A stretch of 42,245 nucleotides of DNA, taken from an uncultured Lachnospiraceae bacterium (GTDB taxonomy: Bacteria; Bacillota; Clostridia; Lachnospirales; Lachnospiraceae). The stretch lies in assembly GCA_910579325.1 (NCBI GenBank), contig CAJTTU010000023.1, positions 1-42,245 of the forward strand. The letters are read 5' to 3'. Each line of letters starts with the position of its first letter. The first letter of the stretch is position 1. A program made the translations under genes and the position numbers. Under the pieces are notes generated by a model. That model saw only the letters and a list, made by a program, of their open reading frames with translations, was not told where the DNA came from and searched no databases. Of the stretch, positions 24,378 through 32,687 are shown piece by piece.

Positions 24378-26066
24378 CTACAGTCGAAAGCTGTCCGGCA
24401 AAAGCTCTCTCAGACGTTTTACCGTATATTCGTTTTCCCCTCTGACCATAATGACCAGAAAATCCGGCTCGCAAAATTCCGCCATCACCTGCAGGCACAC
24501 GCCGCAGGGGACGCAATAGTCCAGCCTTTTACTGTCTTTTGACGCTCCCGCCACGGCAATCGCCTGAAAACCGCGCTCACCCTCGCTGACTGCCTTGAAA
24601 AAGGCTGTCCGCTCCGCGCAGTTCGTTGCCGAATAAGATCCGTTCTCAATATTGCAGCCCGTATAGATTTTTCCGTCTCCCGTCAGCAGCGCCGCTCCCA
24701 CGCGATAATTGGAATAAGGCGCGTAAGAATACTCCCGGATATCCATAGCCGCGCAGGCCAGACCGCGCAGCTGCTCCTGGGTAATGGTCTTCTTCATCCT
24801 GCTTTTGCCGTCGGCGCTTTCCGACTCTTCGTTCCGGTTCTTCTCCCCGAAATATGCCCATCTTCCGGCCGTACCCGGATGATTCCGGTTTTCCATCACC
24901 AGCGGAAGAAAGCTGGCGCCGCCGCAGGTCTGCTCCACGCCGAAATAAGCAAGGATCGTTGCGGCAATATCCGCAAAACTGCCGCGGGTTCCCAGATTCA
25001 CGCCCGGCCTGCAGGGTTTTCCGTACATCAGCATGGGAACATACTCCCTGGAATGATCCGTAGAGGGCGTATCCGGGTCACAGCCATGATCGGCGGTGAT
25101 AATCAGCAAATCCTCCTCCCTCATGGCGCCCATAAACTCCGGCAGCTTCCAGTCAAAATAAGCCAGCGCCTTCGCATAGCCGTCCCTGTCATTCCTGTGG
25201 CCGTAAAGCATATCAAAATCTACCAGATTCGTAAAACAAAGCCCCTCAAAATCCCGCTTCATATAAGACAGTGTTTTTTCAATCCCATCCGCGTTATTCT
25301 CCGTCCGCACATATTCCGTAATCCCTCTCTCCGCGAAAATATCCACGATTTTCCCCACGGAAATCACCGACTTTCCCGCGCCCTTCAACAAATCCAGCAT
25401 CGTGGGCGCCGGAGGCTGCAGAGAAAAGTCATGACGGTTGGCCGTACGGACAAAGCCGGGCCATTCTCCCGTAAATGGTCTGGCGATCACCCGTCCCACA
25501 CCCCAGGGACCCTGACAGATCGCCCTGGCCATCCGGCAGTACCGGTACAGCTCCTCCACCGGCACCACATCCTCATGGGCGGCAATCTGCAGCACGCTGT
25601 CCGCCGAAGTATATACGATCAGATCGCCGGTCTCCATATGCTCCCGGCCATAATCCTGAATCACCTGCGTTCCCGAATAAGGGCGGTTGCACAAAATCCC
25701 CCTTTCGGTCTGTTCCGAAAGCCGGCGCAGAAGCTGTTCCGGAAACCCTTCGGGAAAAACCGGCATCGGCGCTTCCGATACCACGCCGGCGATCTCCCAG
25801 TGTCCTGTGGTGGTATCCTTTCCTTTGGACCGCTCTTTCATACGGGCCACGGCTCCCTGAACAGGCAGTTCCTGCTCCTGTCCGCCGCTCTCTTTATTCG
25901 GACCGTCGATCTGAAACAGACCCAGCCGTTTCATATGGTCCATCTGAAAATAAGGACTTTTCCGCACGGCGCCCAGCGTGTCGGAGCCCTGATCCCCATA
26001 GTCCGCCGCATCCGGCATCTCCCCAATCCCAAAGCTGTCCAGAACAATCAGAAATACCCGCTTCAT
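24378..26066 (-). CDS. deoB: Phosphopentomutase-cytidine deaminase fusion (DeoB-Cdd)
   Basis: One uninterrupted frame of 562 residues carries two complete enzymes. Residues 1 to about 400 are phosphopentomutase: RVFLIVLDSFGIGEMPDA (metal site), KGKDTTTGHWEIAG with the phosphorylated Thr (about 85-87), NLVDFDMLYGHRND, LLIITADHGCDPD and STDHSREYVPML. A polar linker follows (about 400-423). Residues 424-562 are a tetrameric-type cytidine deaminase: YAPYSNYRVGAALL, NIENGSYSATNCAERTAFF (zinc Cys and catalytic Glu) and CVPCGVCLQVM (two zinc Cys). The start at 26066 has GGAGG upstream. An internal ATG at 24797 begins the Cdd part but has no good ribosome binding site, so the fusion is probably the main product. 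With pdp it forms a pyrimidine nucleoside catabolic operon. Confidence 0.93.
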   Translation of the reverse strand: MKRVFLIVLDSFGIGEMPDAADYGDQGSDTLGAVRKSPYFQMDHMKRLGLFQIDGPNKESGGQEQELPVQGAVARMKERSKGKDTTTGHWEIAGVVSEAPMPVFPEGFPEQLLRRLSEQTERGILCNRPYSGTQVIQDYGREHMETGDLIVYTSADSVLQIAAHEDVVPVEELYRYCRMARAICQGPWGVGRVIARPFTGEWPGFVRTANRHDFSLQPPAPTMLDLLKGAGKSVISVGKIVDIFAERGITEYVRTENNADGIEKTLSYMKRDFEGLCFTNLVDFDMLYGHRNDRDGYAKALAYFDWKLPEFMGAMREEDLLIITADHGCDPDTPSTDHSREYVPMLMYGKPCRPGVNLGTRGSFADIAATILAYFGVEQTCGGASFLPLVMENRNHPGTAGRWAYFGEKNRNEESESADGKSRMKKTITQEQLRGLACAAMDIREYSYAPYSNYRVGAALLTGDGKIYTGCNIENGSYSATNCAERTAFFKAVSEGERGFQAIAVAGASKDSKRLDYCVPCGVCLQVMAEFCEPDFLVIMVRGENEYTVKRLRELLPDSFRL

Positions 26067-26201
26067 TACACATGACCTCCTCTCGGACCGGCCTGCCCGC
26101 CGCTCAGTTCCTGTCAAAGCCAAACCATCCGGCCGCAGCCGTTACTTTATTCGCTTATTGCTATTGTATCCATAATGAAGGACTGTGTCAAGAATTTTTT
26201 T

Positions 26202-26215
26202 CGAACAAATGTTTG
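26202..26215. promoter_or_regulatory. LexA (SOS) box
   Basis: CGAACAAATGTTTG matches the gram-positive LexA consensus CGAACRNRYGTTYG at every defined position. It lies 9 bases upstream of the -35 box of the plus-strand gene at 26325. Confidence 0.85.
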
Positions 26216-26223
26216 TTTTTCTA

Positions 26224-26252
26224 TTGATTTTTTCCGAAGAATATGCTAAGCT
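26224..26252 (+). promoter_or_regulatory. Probable promoter of the radical-SAM repair operon
   Basis: TTGATT (26224-26229), a 17-base spacer ending ATGC, then TAAGCT (26247-26252). The -10 box is imperfect but has an extended TGC. The adjacent LexA box supports this location. Confidence 0.5.
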
Positions 26253-26324
26253 GAGAAAAGAATATATGTTCGTCCCGCAGGCGATCCGATATGCGTATAT
26301 TTTATATGAATTTAAGAGGTTGTT

Positions 26325-27830
26325 ATGATCATCAGGGAAAATCTGCCGCTGGAAGAAAAACTGAAAATCCTATCTGCCGCCGCCCGTTATGACGTTTCCT
26401 GCACCAGCAGCGGCGTTAACAGAAAAGGGGAAAAAGGCGCTTTGGGAAATGCCGCTTCCTGCGGCATCTGTCACAGCTTCGCCGCGGACGGACGCTGTAT
26501 TTCCCTGCTGAAAGTACTGCTGTCCAATGAATGCGTATTTGACTGCAAGTACTGCATGAACAGAGCGTCAAACGATATTCCGCGGGCCTCCTTTACGCCG
26601 GAGGAGCTGTGCGGCCTGACTATTGAGTTTTACCGCCGCAATTATATAGAAGGCCTGTTTCTAAGCTCCGGCGTCCTGGGTACTCCGGACCATACCATGG
26701 AGCTTTTCTACCGGACGCTGTATATGCTCCGCCATCAGTACCGGTTTAACGGCTATGTCCATGTGAAAACCATCCCTGGCGCAGACGGCGAACTGATTCG
26801 CCGGGTCGGATACCTGGCCGACCGGATGAGCGTAAATCTGGAGATCTCCTCACAGGAAGGATTAAAAAAACTGGCTCCTCACAAAACCCACTCCAGGATC
26901 CTGACGCCCATCCGTCAGATTCAGAACGGCATTATTCAGGACCGGCTTGAAGGCCGACGAGCGGATGCCGTTCCCGGAACAATCGGTATGAATGAAAGGA
27001 AAGAACAATCTCTGTTATTACGGGAAACATCCGCCGCTTACGAAACAGAAAAGACAACCGCGCCGGACAAAGCCGCTCTGGACCGGTATGACCCTTACTG
27101 GCAGTATCTGGTCCGGAGCGCCCAGACCGTACGCAGGGACCGGCCTCATTTTGTTCCTTCCGGCCAGAGTACCCAGATGATTGTCGGCGCTGTCCCTGAG
27201 TCCGATTATCAGCTGGTTCATACCGCGGAAGCGCTCTACCGGAATTATGACCTGAAACGGGTATTTTATTCTGCCTATGTTCCTCTTAACGAGGATTCCT
27301 GCCTGCCCGCCCTGGATACCAAGCCGCCTCTGCTCCGGGAACACCGGCTGTATCAGGCTGACTGGCTGCTGCGCTTTTATGGATTTCAGGCCGGAGAGCT
27401 GCTGACCGAAGATAAACCGAATTTTAATCTGTTTATCGATCCCAAATGCGACTGGGCCGTCCGTCATCTGGAACTGTTTCCGGTGGAAATCAATACCGCC
27501 GGCTACGCTTCCCTGCTCAGAGTACCCGGAATCGGCGTTAAATCGGCCAAACGGATCCTCTATGCCAGAAAACACGGTATACCGGATTTTACCGCCCTGA
27601 AAAAAATGGGCGTCGTTCTGAAACGGGCCCACTATTTTATCACCCTGAACGGCCGGATGATGTATCCGGTCAAAATCGACGAAACCTGTATTACCCATAA
27701 CCTGATTCAAAGCGAGCAGAAAAAAAACTGGCAGGTCGCTCAGGATATGACCTACCATCAGTTGTCTCTGTTTGATGATTTCCATCTTGTTGATCCGGGA
27801 GAGATTATTCATGACACTACCGCGCCCTGA
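26325..27830 (+). CDS. Putative DNA modification/repair radical SAM protein (TIGR03916-like)
   Basis: The 501-residue protein has the radical SAM cluster motif CVFDCKYCMNR (CxxxCxxC, Cys70, Cys74, Cys77), an additional N-terminal Cys group (SCGICHSF and GRC, Cys46, Cys49, Cys58) that could hold a second metal centre, a radical-SAM barrel (GLFLSSGVLG, VHVKTIPGAD, MSVNLEISSQEGLKKLAPHK), and a C-terminal helix-hairpin-helix DNA-binding motif (LLRVPGIGVKSAKRILYARK). This layout is that of the uncharacterised family annotated as putative DNA modification/repair radical SAM protein, often linked to uracil-DNA glycosylase-like proteins. AGAGG precedes the ATG. The LexA box upstream supports a DNA damage role. 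Its substrate is unknown; it is not a close spore photoproduct lyase by motif. Confidence 0.87.
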   Translation: MIIRENLPLEEKLKILSAAARYDVSCTSSGVNRKGEKGALGNAASCGICHSFAADGRCISLLKVLLSNECVFDCKYCMNRASNDIPRASFTPEELCGLTIEFYRRNYIEGLFLSSGVLGTPDHTMELFYRTLYMLRHQYRFNGYVHVKTIPGADGELIRRVGYLADRMSVNLEISSQEGLKKLAPHKTHSRILTPIRQIQNGIIQDRLEGRRADAVPGTIGMNERKEQSLLLRETSAAYETEKTTAPDKAALDRYDPYWQYLVRSAQTVRRDRPHFVPSGQSTQMIVGAVPESDYQLVHTAEALYRNYDLKRVFYSAYVPLNEDSCLPALDTKPPLLREHRLYQADWLLRFYGFQAGELLTEDKPNFNLFIDPKCDWAVRHLELFPVEINTAGYASLLRVPGIGVKSAKRILYARKHGIPDFTALKKMGVVLKRAHYFITLNGRMMYPVKIDETCITHNLIQSEQKKNWQVAQDMTYHQLSLFDDFHLVDPGEIIHDTTAP

Positions 27831-28623
27831 ACAAAACGCCGACAGCACGCGAACCGTATTCCTCTGCGAAGACACCCCCGACGGGATTTTTACCGCAGTC
27901 TATGACGCCTGGGACAGCGGCCTGGGACATCAGAATGTAGCTCTGGAGTTAAACGGATGTTTTAATTACAGTTTGTTTTCCCAGTACGTTTCCGTTTCCA
28001 CCGACTATGAAAAATCCTTCAAGGTGGCCCGCACCCTGAATCATAAGCTGTCCGGGCAGGTATTTTCGATGGCATACTATGCCGCTCTGGCACAGCCGCC
28101 CGGCAAAGCCGACGCGATCTACCGCTTTCTTGTGCTTGCGTTCCGCCATGGCCCCGGAATCGTGTCCATGCTGGGGCTGCCTGAGGTACAGGCCGTTTTC
28201 GCCCTCTGGCGAAAAGTGGGCAACGAGGCCCATTATTTCAGAGAATTTATCCGTTTTTCGGATACCGGCTCCGGTATCCTTTTCGGAAAGGTTAAACCCA
28301 AATGTAATGTACTGCCTTTAGTAGCTCCCCTTTTTTCCGACCGTATGCCTTCCGAAAGCTGGGCGCTTTTAGATGAAACGAGAAACCTGGCCGTTTTTCA
28401 CCCTGCCGGCCAGGAATGGTTTCTGACGTCCGCATTCGAAGACTTCTCAGAATCCCCCGCGGAATATCAACTGCCCCAAAACGCGGAAAACGAGGATCAG
28501 TACCGCTCTCTATGGAAGATTTTTCACAAAACCATCGCGATCAAAGAGCGGATCAACCCCCGCTGTCAGAGGAACCAGCTTCCTCTCTGGTATCGCAAAA
28601 ATATGACGGAATTTATGGACTGA
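27811..28623 (+). CDS. TIGR03915-family putative DNA repair/metabolism protein
   Basis: The 270-residue protein begins TVFLCEDTPDGIFTAVYDAW, which is typical of this family, and contains KVARTLNHKLSGQVFSMAYYAAL, LAFRHGPGIVSMLGLPEVQAVFAL, GNEAHYFREFIRF, WALLDETRNLAVFHPAGQEW and the C-terminal NPRCQRNQLPLWYRKNMTEF. The family is found beside the radical-SAM repair protein and in some bacteria fused to a uracil-DNA glycosylase domain; no such fusion is present here. I chose the ATG at 27811, with GGGAGAG 7 bases upstream; it overlaps the end of the radical-SAM gene by 20 bases, indicating translational coupling. Its biochemical role is unknown. Confidence 0.85.
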   Translation: MTLPRPEQNADSTRTVFLCEDTPDGIFTAVYDAWDSGLGHQNVALELNGCFNYSLFSQYVSVSTDYEKSFKVARTLNHKLSGQVFSMAYYAALAQPPGKADAIYRFLVLAFRHGPGIVSMLGLPEVQAVFALWRKVGNEAHYFREFIRFSDTGSGILFGKVKPKCNVLPLVAPLFSDRMPSESWALLDETRNLAVFHPAGQEWFLTSAFEDFSESPAEYQLPQNAENEDQYRSLWKIFHKTIAIKERINPRCQRNQLPLWYRKNMTEFMD

Positions 28624-28648
28624 TGCGCAGCCGTCAATTTTCGATCAG

Positions 28649-29065
28649 TCAAATATGCTCATCCTGCCCCCTGTTATCGTCCAGTCCCGGAATAAATAAA
28701 TACTTCCGGACGATAAACAAAATCGCGATCGCCGCGATAGACAGAAGATTTTCCAGCGGCGTCGTATGTTCCGCCACCATGCCTCTGGCTATGGCAAATA
28801 ACAGCACCTCGATCACGGAACTCAGCGTATGACGGCACAGCATCTTTAAAAACTCCACGCCGATCACCACGTTAAAAGCTCCGGCCAAAAACTCACGGAA
28901 CGCATAGTCGCTCAGCCGCTCGGCATACAGATCGTTCAGTCCATAAAGCAGACCCAGCGCGGAGATCAGCAAAGCCGCCACAATAAGCAGGCCGATCATA
29001 AGCTCCATAAACATCGCCGCATTATAAAGGAAATTCTGGGCTGTCTGTTTGATTTTTGTTTTCAC
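28649..29065 (-). CDS. PsiE-family membrane protein
   Basis: The 138-residue protein has four hydrophobic helices (MELMIGLLIVAALLISALGLL, REFLAGAFNVVIGVEFLKML, SSVIEVLLFAIARGMV, NLLSIAAIAILFIVRKYLF) and the pattern around VEFLKMLCRHTLSSVIEVLLFAIARGMVAEHTTPLE that resembles PsiE (phosphate-starvation-inducible E). Function is unknown. The start is GTG at 29065, with GGAGG 7 bases upstream; an ATG farther upstream (29182) has no ribosome binding site and would run through a hairpin. It is convergent with the TIGR03915 gene and downstream of pckA. Confidence 0.65.
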   Translation of the reverse strand: MKTKIKQTAQNFLYNAAMFMELMIGLLIVAALLISALGLLYGLNDLYAERLSDYAFREFLAGAFNVVIGVEFLKMLCRHTLSSVIEVLLFAIARGMVAEHTTPLENLLSIAAIAILFIVRKYLFIPGLDDNRGQDEHI

Positions 29066-29096
29066 CGGCGCGCCTCCTTCGTCTGACCATTCGCAT

Positions 29097-29126
29097 GTAT
29101 GGCCGGACACAGTGGTCCGGCCATAC
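29097..29126. terminator. Stem-loop between pckA and the PsiE gene
   Basis: GTATGGCCGGA and TCCGGCCATAC form a perfect 11-bp stem around an 8-base loop. No T-run follows on either strand, so termination of pckA is only the likeliest role. It lies about 30 bases upstream of the PsiE start codon. Confidence 0.5.
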
Positions 29127-29196
29127 GTTATATTATAAAAAGTATCAAAATCTTCCGGCAGAATCGCGCTCCTGCCGCGCATGATAACGAAGCGGA

Positions 29197-30792
29197 CTAT
29201 TTTACCGGCTTCGGACCCGCGTTTACAATCTCCGCAGGCATATTGGGATATTTTTTCGCGAAATTATCCGCGAACATCTGTGCCAGCTTATTCGCCTGCT
29301 CGTCGTATGCCGCTTTGTCCGCCCACATACCCCGGGCATCCAGCTTTTCATCCGGCACATTCGGACAGCTTACGGGATAATCCACGTTAAATACGTCATG
29401 ATGTCTGAACTCAATTTTATCAAAATCGCCGTTCAGCGCCGCGCTGACCATGGCGCGGGTATAGCTCAGCTTCATACGGCTGGCGCCGTCCGATGCGCTG
29501 CCGCCGGCCCATCCGGTATTAACCAGATATACCTTCGTCCCGTACTTTTCCAGTTTCTCGCCCAGCATCTCCGCATATACGGAAGGATCCATCGGCATAA
29601 ACGGCTCGCCAAACAGGGTGGAAAAAGTAGGCTGAGGCTCCGTTACGCCCCGTTCGGTTCCTGCTAATTTAGAGGTAAAACCTGTCACAAAATGATACAT
29701 GGCGGCATCCTTATCCAGACGGCTGATCGGAGGCAGCACGCCGAAGGCATCCGCCGTCAGGAAGATTACCACTTTGGGAATCCCGCCTTCTCCCGGAATC
29801 TGCGCATTATTGATATAATTCACCGGATAACCCACACGGGTATTCTCCGTCAGACTGTCGTCAAAGAAATCAAATTCTCTGGTTTCAGGATCCATCACCA
29901 CATTCTCCACCAGGGAACCAAACCGAATGGCGTTATAGATATCCGGCTCATTTTCGGCGGACAGATTGATACATTTCGCGTAGCAGCCGCCCTCGAAGTT
30001 GAAGACGCCGTCAGGAGACCAGCCATGCTCGTCGTCGCCGATCAGTTTCCTGGACGGATCGGCGGAAAGGGTCGTCTTGCCCGTTCCGGACAGGCCGAAG
30101 AATACGGCGGTCTCCCCTGTCTCGGGATCCATATTGGCCGAGCAGTGCATAGGCAGAACATTTTTCTTGGTCATCACATAATTCATGGTGGAGAAGATAC
30201 TCTTTTTGATCTCTCCCGCATACTGGGAACCGCAGATCACAATCAGATGGGCTTCGTAATCGATCATGATCGCCGCCTCGCTGTGCACGCCGTCCACTTC
30301 CGGGTCGCATTTGAAACCGGGGGCGCAGAGAATCGTATAATCCGGCTCGCCGAAATTCTCCAGTTCCTCCTCCGTCGGGCGGATCAGCAGCTGACGGATA
30401 AACAGGTTCTGGCTGGCCAGCTCATTGATTACGCGGAATTTCTGCGTGTATTTTTTATCCGCTCCCGCAAATCCGTCGAAGATAAATACCTCGCGGCCCT
30501 GCAGGTATGCCGCCACCTTGCCTTTGATCGCGTCAAACTTTTCCTGGCTGATCGGACAGTTCACCTTCCCCCAGGCGATTTCGTCATGCACGCCTGCGCT
30601 GTCCACAATAAACTTATCCTCGGGAGAACGTCCCGTATATTTTCCTGTGGTTACCACCAGGGCGCCCGTGTTGCTCAGCGTACCTTCCTCACGGCGAAGA
30701 GCCGCTTCTGTCAGCTGCGCGGGCGTTAAATTGCGGTAAACCTTTTTCGGCTCGATGATGCCCAGCTTTTCGATTCCATAATTTTCTGCCAT
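29197..30792 (-). CDS. pckA: Phosphoenolpyruvate carboxykinase (ATP)
   Basis: Interconverts oxaloacetate and PEP with ATP/ADP; in fermentative anaerobes it often runs toward oxaloacetate and ATP. The 531-residue protein has RNLTPAQLTEAALRREEGTL, TGKYTGRSPEDKFIV, the kinase-1a P-loop GLSGTGKTTLS, GDDEHGWSPDGVFNFEGGCYAKC (metal site), FDDSLTENTRVGYPVNYI and NTGWAGGSASDGASRMKLSYTRA. I start it at ATG 30792, with AAGGAGG 8 bases upstream; the earlier ATG at 30870 lies in the promoter region. A promoter is visible at 30842-30870. It is probably monocistronic. Confidence 0.96.
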   Translation of the reverse strand: MAENYGIEKLGIIEPKKVYRNLTPAQLTEAALRREEGTLSNTGALVVTTGKYTGRSPEDKFIVDSAGVHDEIAWGKVNCPISQEKFDAIKGKVAAYLQGREVFIFDGFAGADKKYTQKFRVINELASQNLFIRQLLIRPTEEELENFGEPDYTILCAPGFKCDPEVDGVHSEAAIMIDYEAHLIVICGSQYAGEIKKSIFSTMNYVMTKKNVLPMHCSANMDPETGETAVFFGLSGTGKTTLSADPSRKLIGDDEHGWSPDGVFNFEGGCYAKCINLSAENEPDIYNAIRFGSLVENVVMDPETREFDFFDDSLTENTRVGYPVNYINNAQIPGEGGIPKVVIFLTADAFGVLPPISRLDKDAAMYHFVTGFTSKLAGTERGVTEPQPTFSTLFGEPFMPMDPSVYAEMLGEKLEKYGTKVYLVNTGWAGGSASDGASRMKLSYTRAMVSAALNGDFDKIEFRHHDVFNVDYPVSCPNVPDEKLDARGMWADKAAYDEQANKLAQMFADNFAKKYPNMPAEIVNAGPKPVK

Positions 30793-30841
30793 AGCAATTG
30801 CCTCCTTCATATACCGGAAAAACGATAAAACAAACAGTAAC

Positions 30842-30870
30842 ATTTTCGCACAGATTCCGCCAAAAGTCAA
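30842..30870 (-). promoter_or_regulatory. Promoter of pckA
   Basis: Minus-strand TTGACT (30870-30865), a 17-base spacer, GAAAAT (30847-30842). It leaves about 45 bases of leader. Confidence 0.5.
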
Positions 30871-30993
30871 TTGACCAACTGCTTATATTCCGCTTCAAAC
30901 CCATTCGGGTTTTATCAATATTAGACAAGATTCATTCCGCGAAAACGCAGGAAACGCCTTCACCGGTAACAGCGCGAAAAATAACCCCGGCCT

Positions 30994-32481
30994 CTACCGT
31001 AAAAAGTCTTTTACCACCTGCTCCATCTGATTCACGGCGCATGTTTTTTTGTGCAGTTCAGGAGCGGTGCGGATTTCCTCAATCGCCGCAGGAACAGGCA
31101 CTTTGGAAATTTTATTCAGTTCATCTACCAGAGCGAAATCATCCTGCCTGTCAAAGGCCTGATCGACAGCCGTCATCACGCTTCTGGTAAATTTGTACGG
31201 GCTGGCCGTGGAAGCAATCACCGTCTTCGTCTGGTCGCCGGTCTGTTTTTTATATTTTTCATATACCTGCCGGGCCACGGCAGTATGGGTGTCCATAACG
31301 TATCCGGTTTTTTCATACAGTTCCCGAATACCCGTTTTTGTCTCCTGCTCGGAAGCAAAATTTCCATAGAAAGAGGACAGTTCCTCTTTCATGGCATCCG
31401 TAATCTCGTACCGCCCGTCAGCGCCAAGGGCATCCATCAATTCCCGGGTCTTCGCGGCATCCTCCCCGGCGACCCTGAAAATCAACCGCTCCAGATTGCT
31501 GGAAATCAGAATATCCATGGAAGGAGAGCTGGTCAGAATAAACTCCCTGTTCCGGTCATAGGTTCCTGTGTTCAGAAAATCATATAATACCTTGTTCTCA
31601 TTGGAAGCGCAGATCAGCCGGTCGATGGGAAGACCCATCCCTTTCGCGTAGTAAGCAGCCAGAATATTTCCGAAATTACCTGTGGGTACCACGACATTGA
31701 TCTTTTCACCGGAGACAAGATCACCATTTTTCAGCATCTGTCCATAGGCGTACACATAATATACCACCTGAGGTACCAGACGTCCGATATTAATCGAGTT
31801 GGCAGAAGAAAACTGAAATCCTTTTTCACCGATTTCCGCCCCCAGCTTTTTGTCTCCGAAAATCTTTTTTACGCCGGTCTGACAGTCGTCGAAATTACCG
31901 TCCACACCTGCCACCAGCGTATTGGCGCCTTTTTGGGTCACCATCTGTTTTTTCTGAATCGGGCTGACGCCGTCTTTGGGGTAAAACACGATAATCCTTG
32001 TATGCGGCACATCCGCGAAACCGGCCAGCGCCGCTTTCCCCGTATCGCCGGAGGTCGCTGTCAGGATCACGATCTCATTTTCCACATGGTTCTTTTTTGC
32101 CGCCGTCGTCATCAGATAGGGAAGGATCGAAAGGGCCATATCCTTAAACGCTATGGTCGCCCCATGGAACAGCTCCAGATGCCAGGCCCCGCCTACCCGA
32201 ACCAGCGGCGCGATGGCTTTTGTATCAAATTTGGAATCATAGGCATGAGAAATGCAGAACTTTAATTCTTCCTCCGTAAAATCAGAAAAAAACAGCTTCA
32301 TCACCTCATAAGCTGTCTCCTGATATGTCATGGCGGACAGTTCTTCCAGGCTTTTATCCAAAACAGGAAGCTCATGGGGCACAAACAGCCCGCCGTCGTC
32401 CGCCAGTCCCTTTAAAATCGCCGCGGAAGCAGGTACGTCCCGCTCCCCTCCTCTGGTACTTTTATACACAATATTCTTCAT
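30994..32481 (-). CDS. thrC: Threonine synthase
   Basis: PLP enzyme that converts O-phosphohomoserine to threonine. The 495-residue length and motifs match the longer (type II, yeast/E. coli-like) class: YKSTRGG at the N terminus, GLADDGGLFVP, ELFHGATIAFKDMALSILPYL with the PLP lysine, ILTATSGDTGKAALAGF, SSANSINIGRLVPQVVYYVYAY and VVPTGNFGNILAAYYAK. AAGGGG lies 8 bases before the ATG. A strong promoter and a long palindrome lie directly upstream, suggesting control by a repressor. No other threonine genes are adjacent. Confidence 0.96.
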   Translation of the reverse strand: MKNIVYKSTRGGERDVPASAAILKGLADDGGLFVPHELPVLDKSLEELSAMTYQETAYEVMKLFFSDFTEEELKFCISHAYDSKFDTKAIAPLVRVGGAWHLELFHGATIAFKDMALSILPYLMTTAAKKNHVENEIVILTATSGDTGKAALAGFADVPHTRIIVFYPKDGVSPIQKKQMVTQKGANTLVAGVDGNFDDCQTGVKKIFGDKKLGAEIGEKGFQFSSANSINIGRLVPQVVYYVYAYGQMLKNGDLVSGEKINVVVPTGNFGNILAAYYAKGMGLPIDRLICASNENKVLYDFLNTGTYDRNREFILTSSPSMDILISSNLERLIFRVAGEDAAKTRELMDALGADGRYEITDAMKEELSSFYGNFASEQETKTGIRELYEKTGYVMDTHTAVARQVYEKYKKQTGDQTKTVIASTASPYKFTRSVMTAVDQAFDRQDDFALVDELNKISKVPVPAAIEEIRTAPELHKKTCAVNQMEQVVKDFLR

Positions 32482-32509
32482 CTTCTTATCCCCTTGCTAT
32501 ATATTGATA

Positions 32510-32546
32510 TGTGACATTATCGGCACTCTGTGCCAATAATATCACA
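32510..32546. promoter_or_regulatory. Long palindromic operator at the thrC promoter
   Basis: Two 17-base half-sites, 32510-32526 and 32530-32546, are inverted copies with 15 of 17 identities around a 3-base centre. The palindrome covers the -10 box and is centred close to the predicted transcription start, so only half of it would be transcribed. This is the arrangement of a repressor operator rather than an RNA hairpin. Confidence 0.65.
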
Positions 32547-32564
32547 TACGGGGTTTTCTGTAAA
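32536..32564 (-). promoter_or_regulatory. Sigma-A promoter of thrC
   Basis: Minus-strand TTTACA (32564-32559), a 17-base spacer, TATTAT (32541-32536). Transcription would start near 32529, giving a 47-base leader. Confidence 0.75.
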
Positions 32565-32687
32565 GAAAGCAATTCAGAAAGTAAGTTATAACCTGACGTA
32601 ATAACACGGTCATATGCTTTTTTACTTACCGGAGTCTTCCGCGTAATACCCTCTGCCATCAGGGCAGATACCAGGCGAACGCTTCTA

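Noticed and set aside
24879..26075. Plus-strand open frame of about 398 codons antisense to deoB
   Set aside because: It mirrors the DeoB coding frame, is rich in His, Arg and Pro as shadow frames are, and has no start signal.
29692..30729. Plus-strand open frame of about 345 codons antisense to pckA
   Set aside because: It is a shadow of a highly conserved enzyme gene and lacks motifs.
32510..32546. Reading the thrC palindrome as a CRP site or an attenuator hairpin
   Set aside because: TGTGA and TCACA are 27 bases apart instead of 6, and the predicted transcript starts at the centre, so no RNA hairpin could form.
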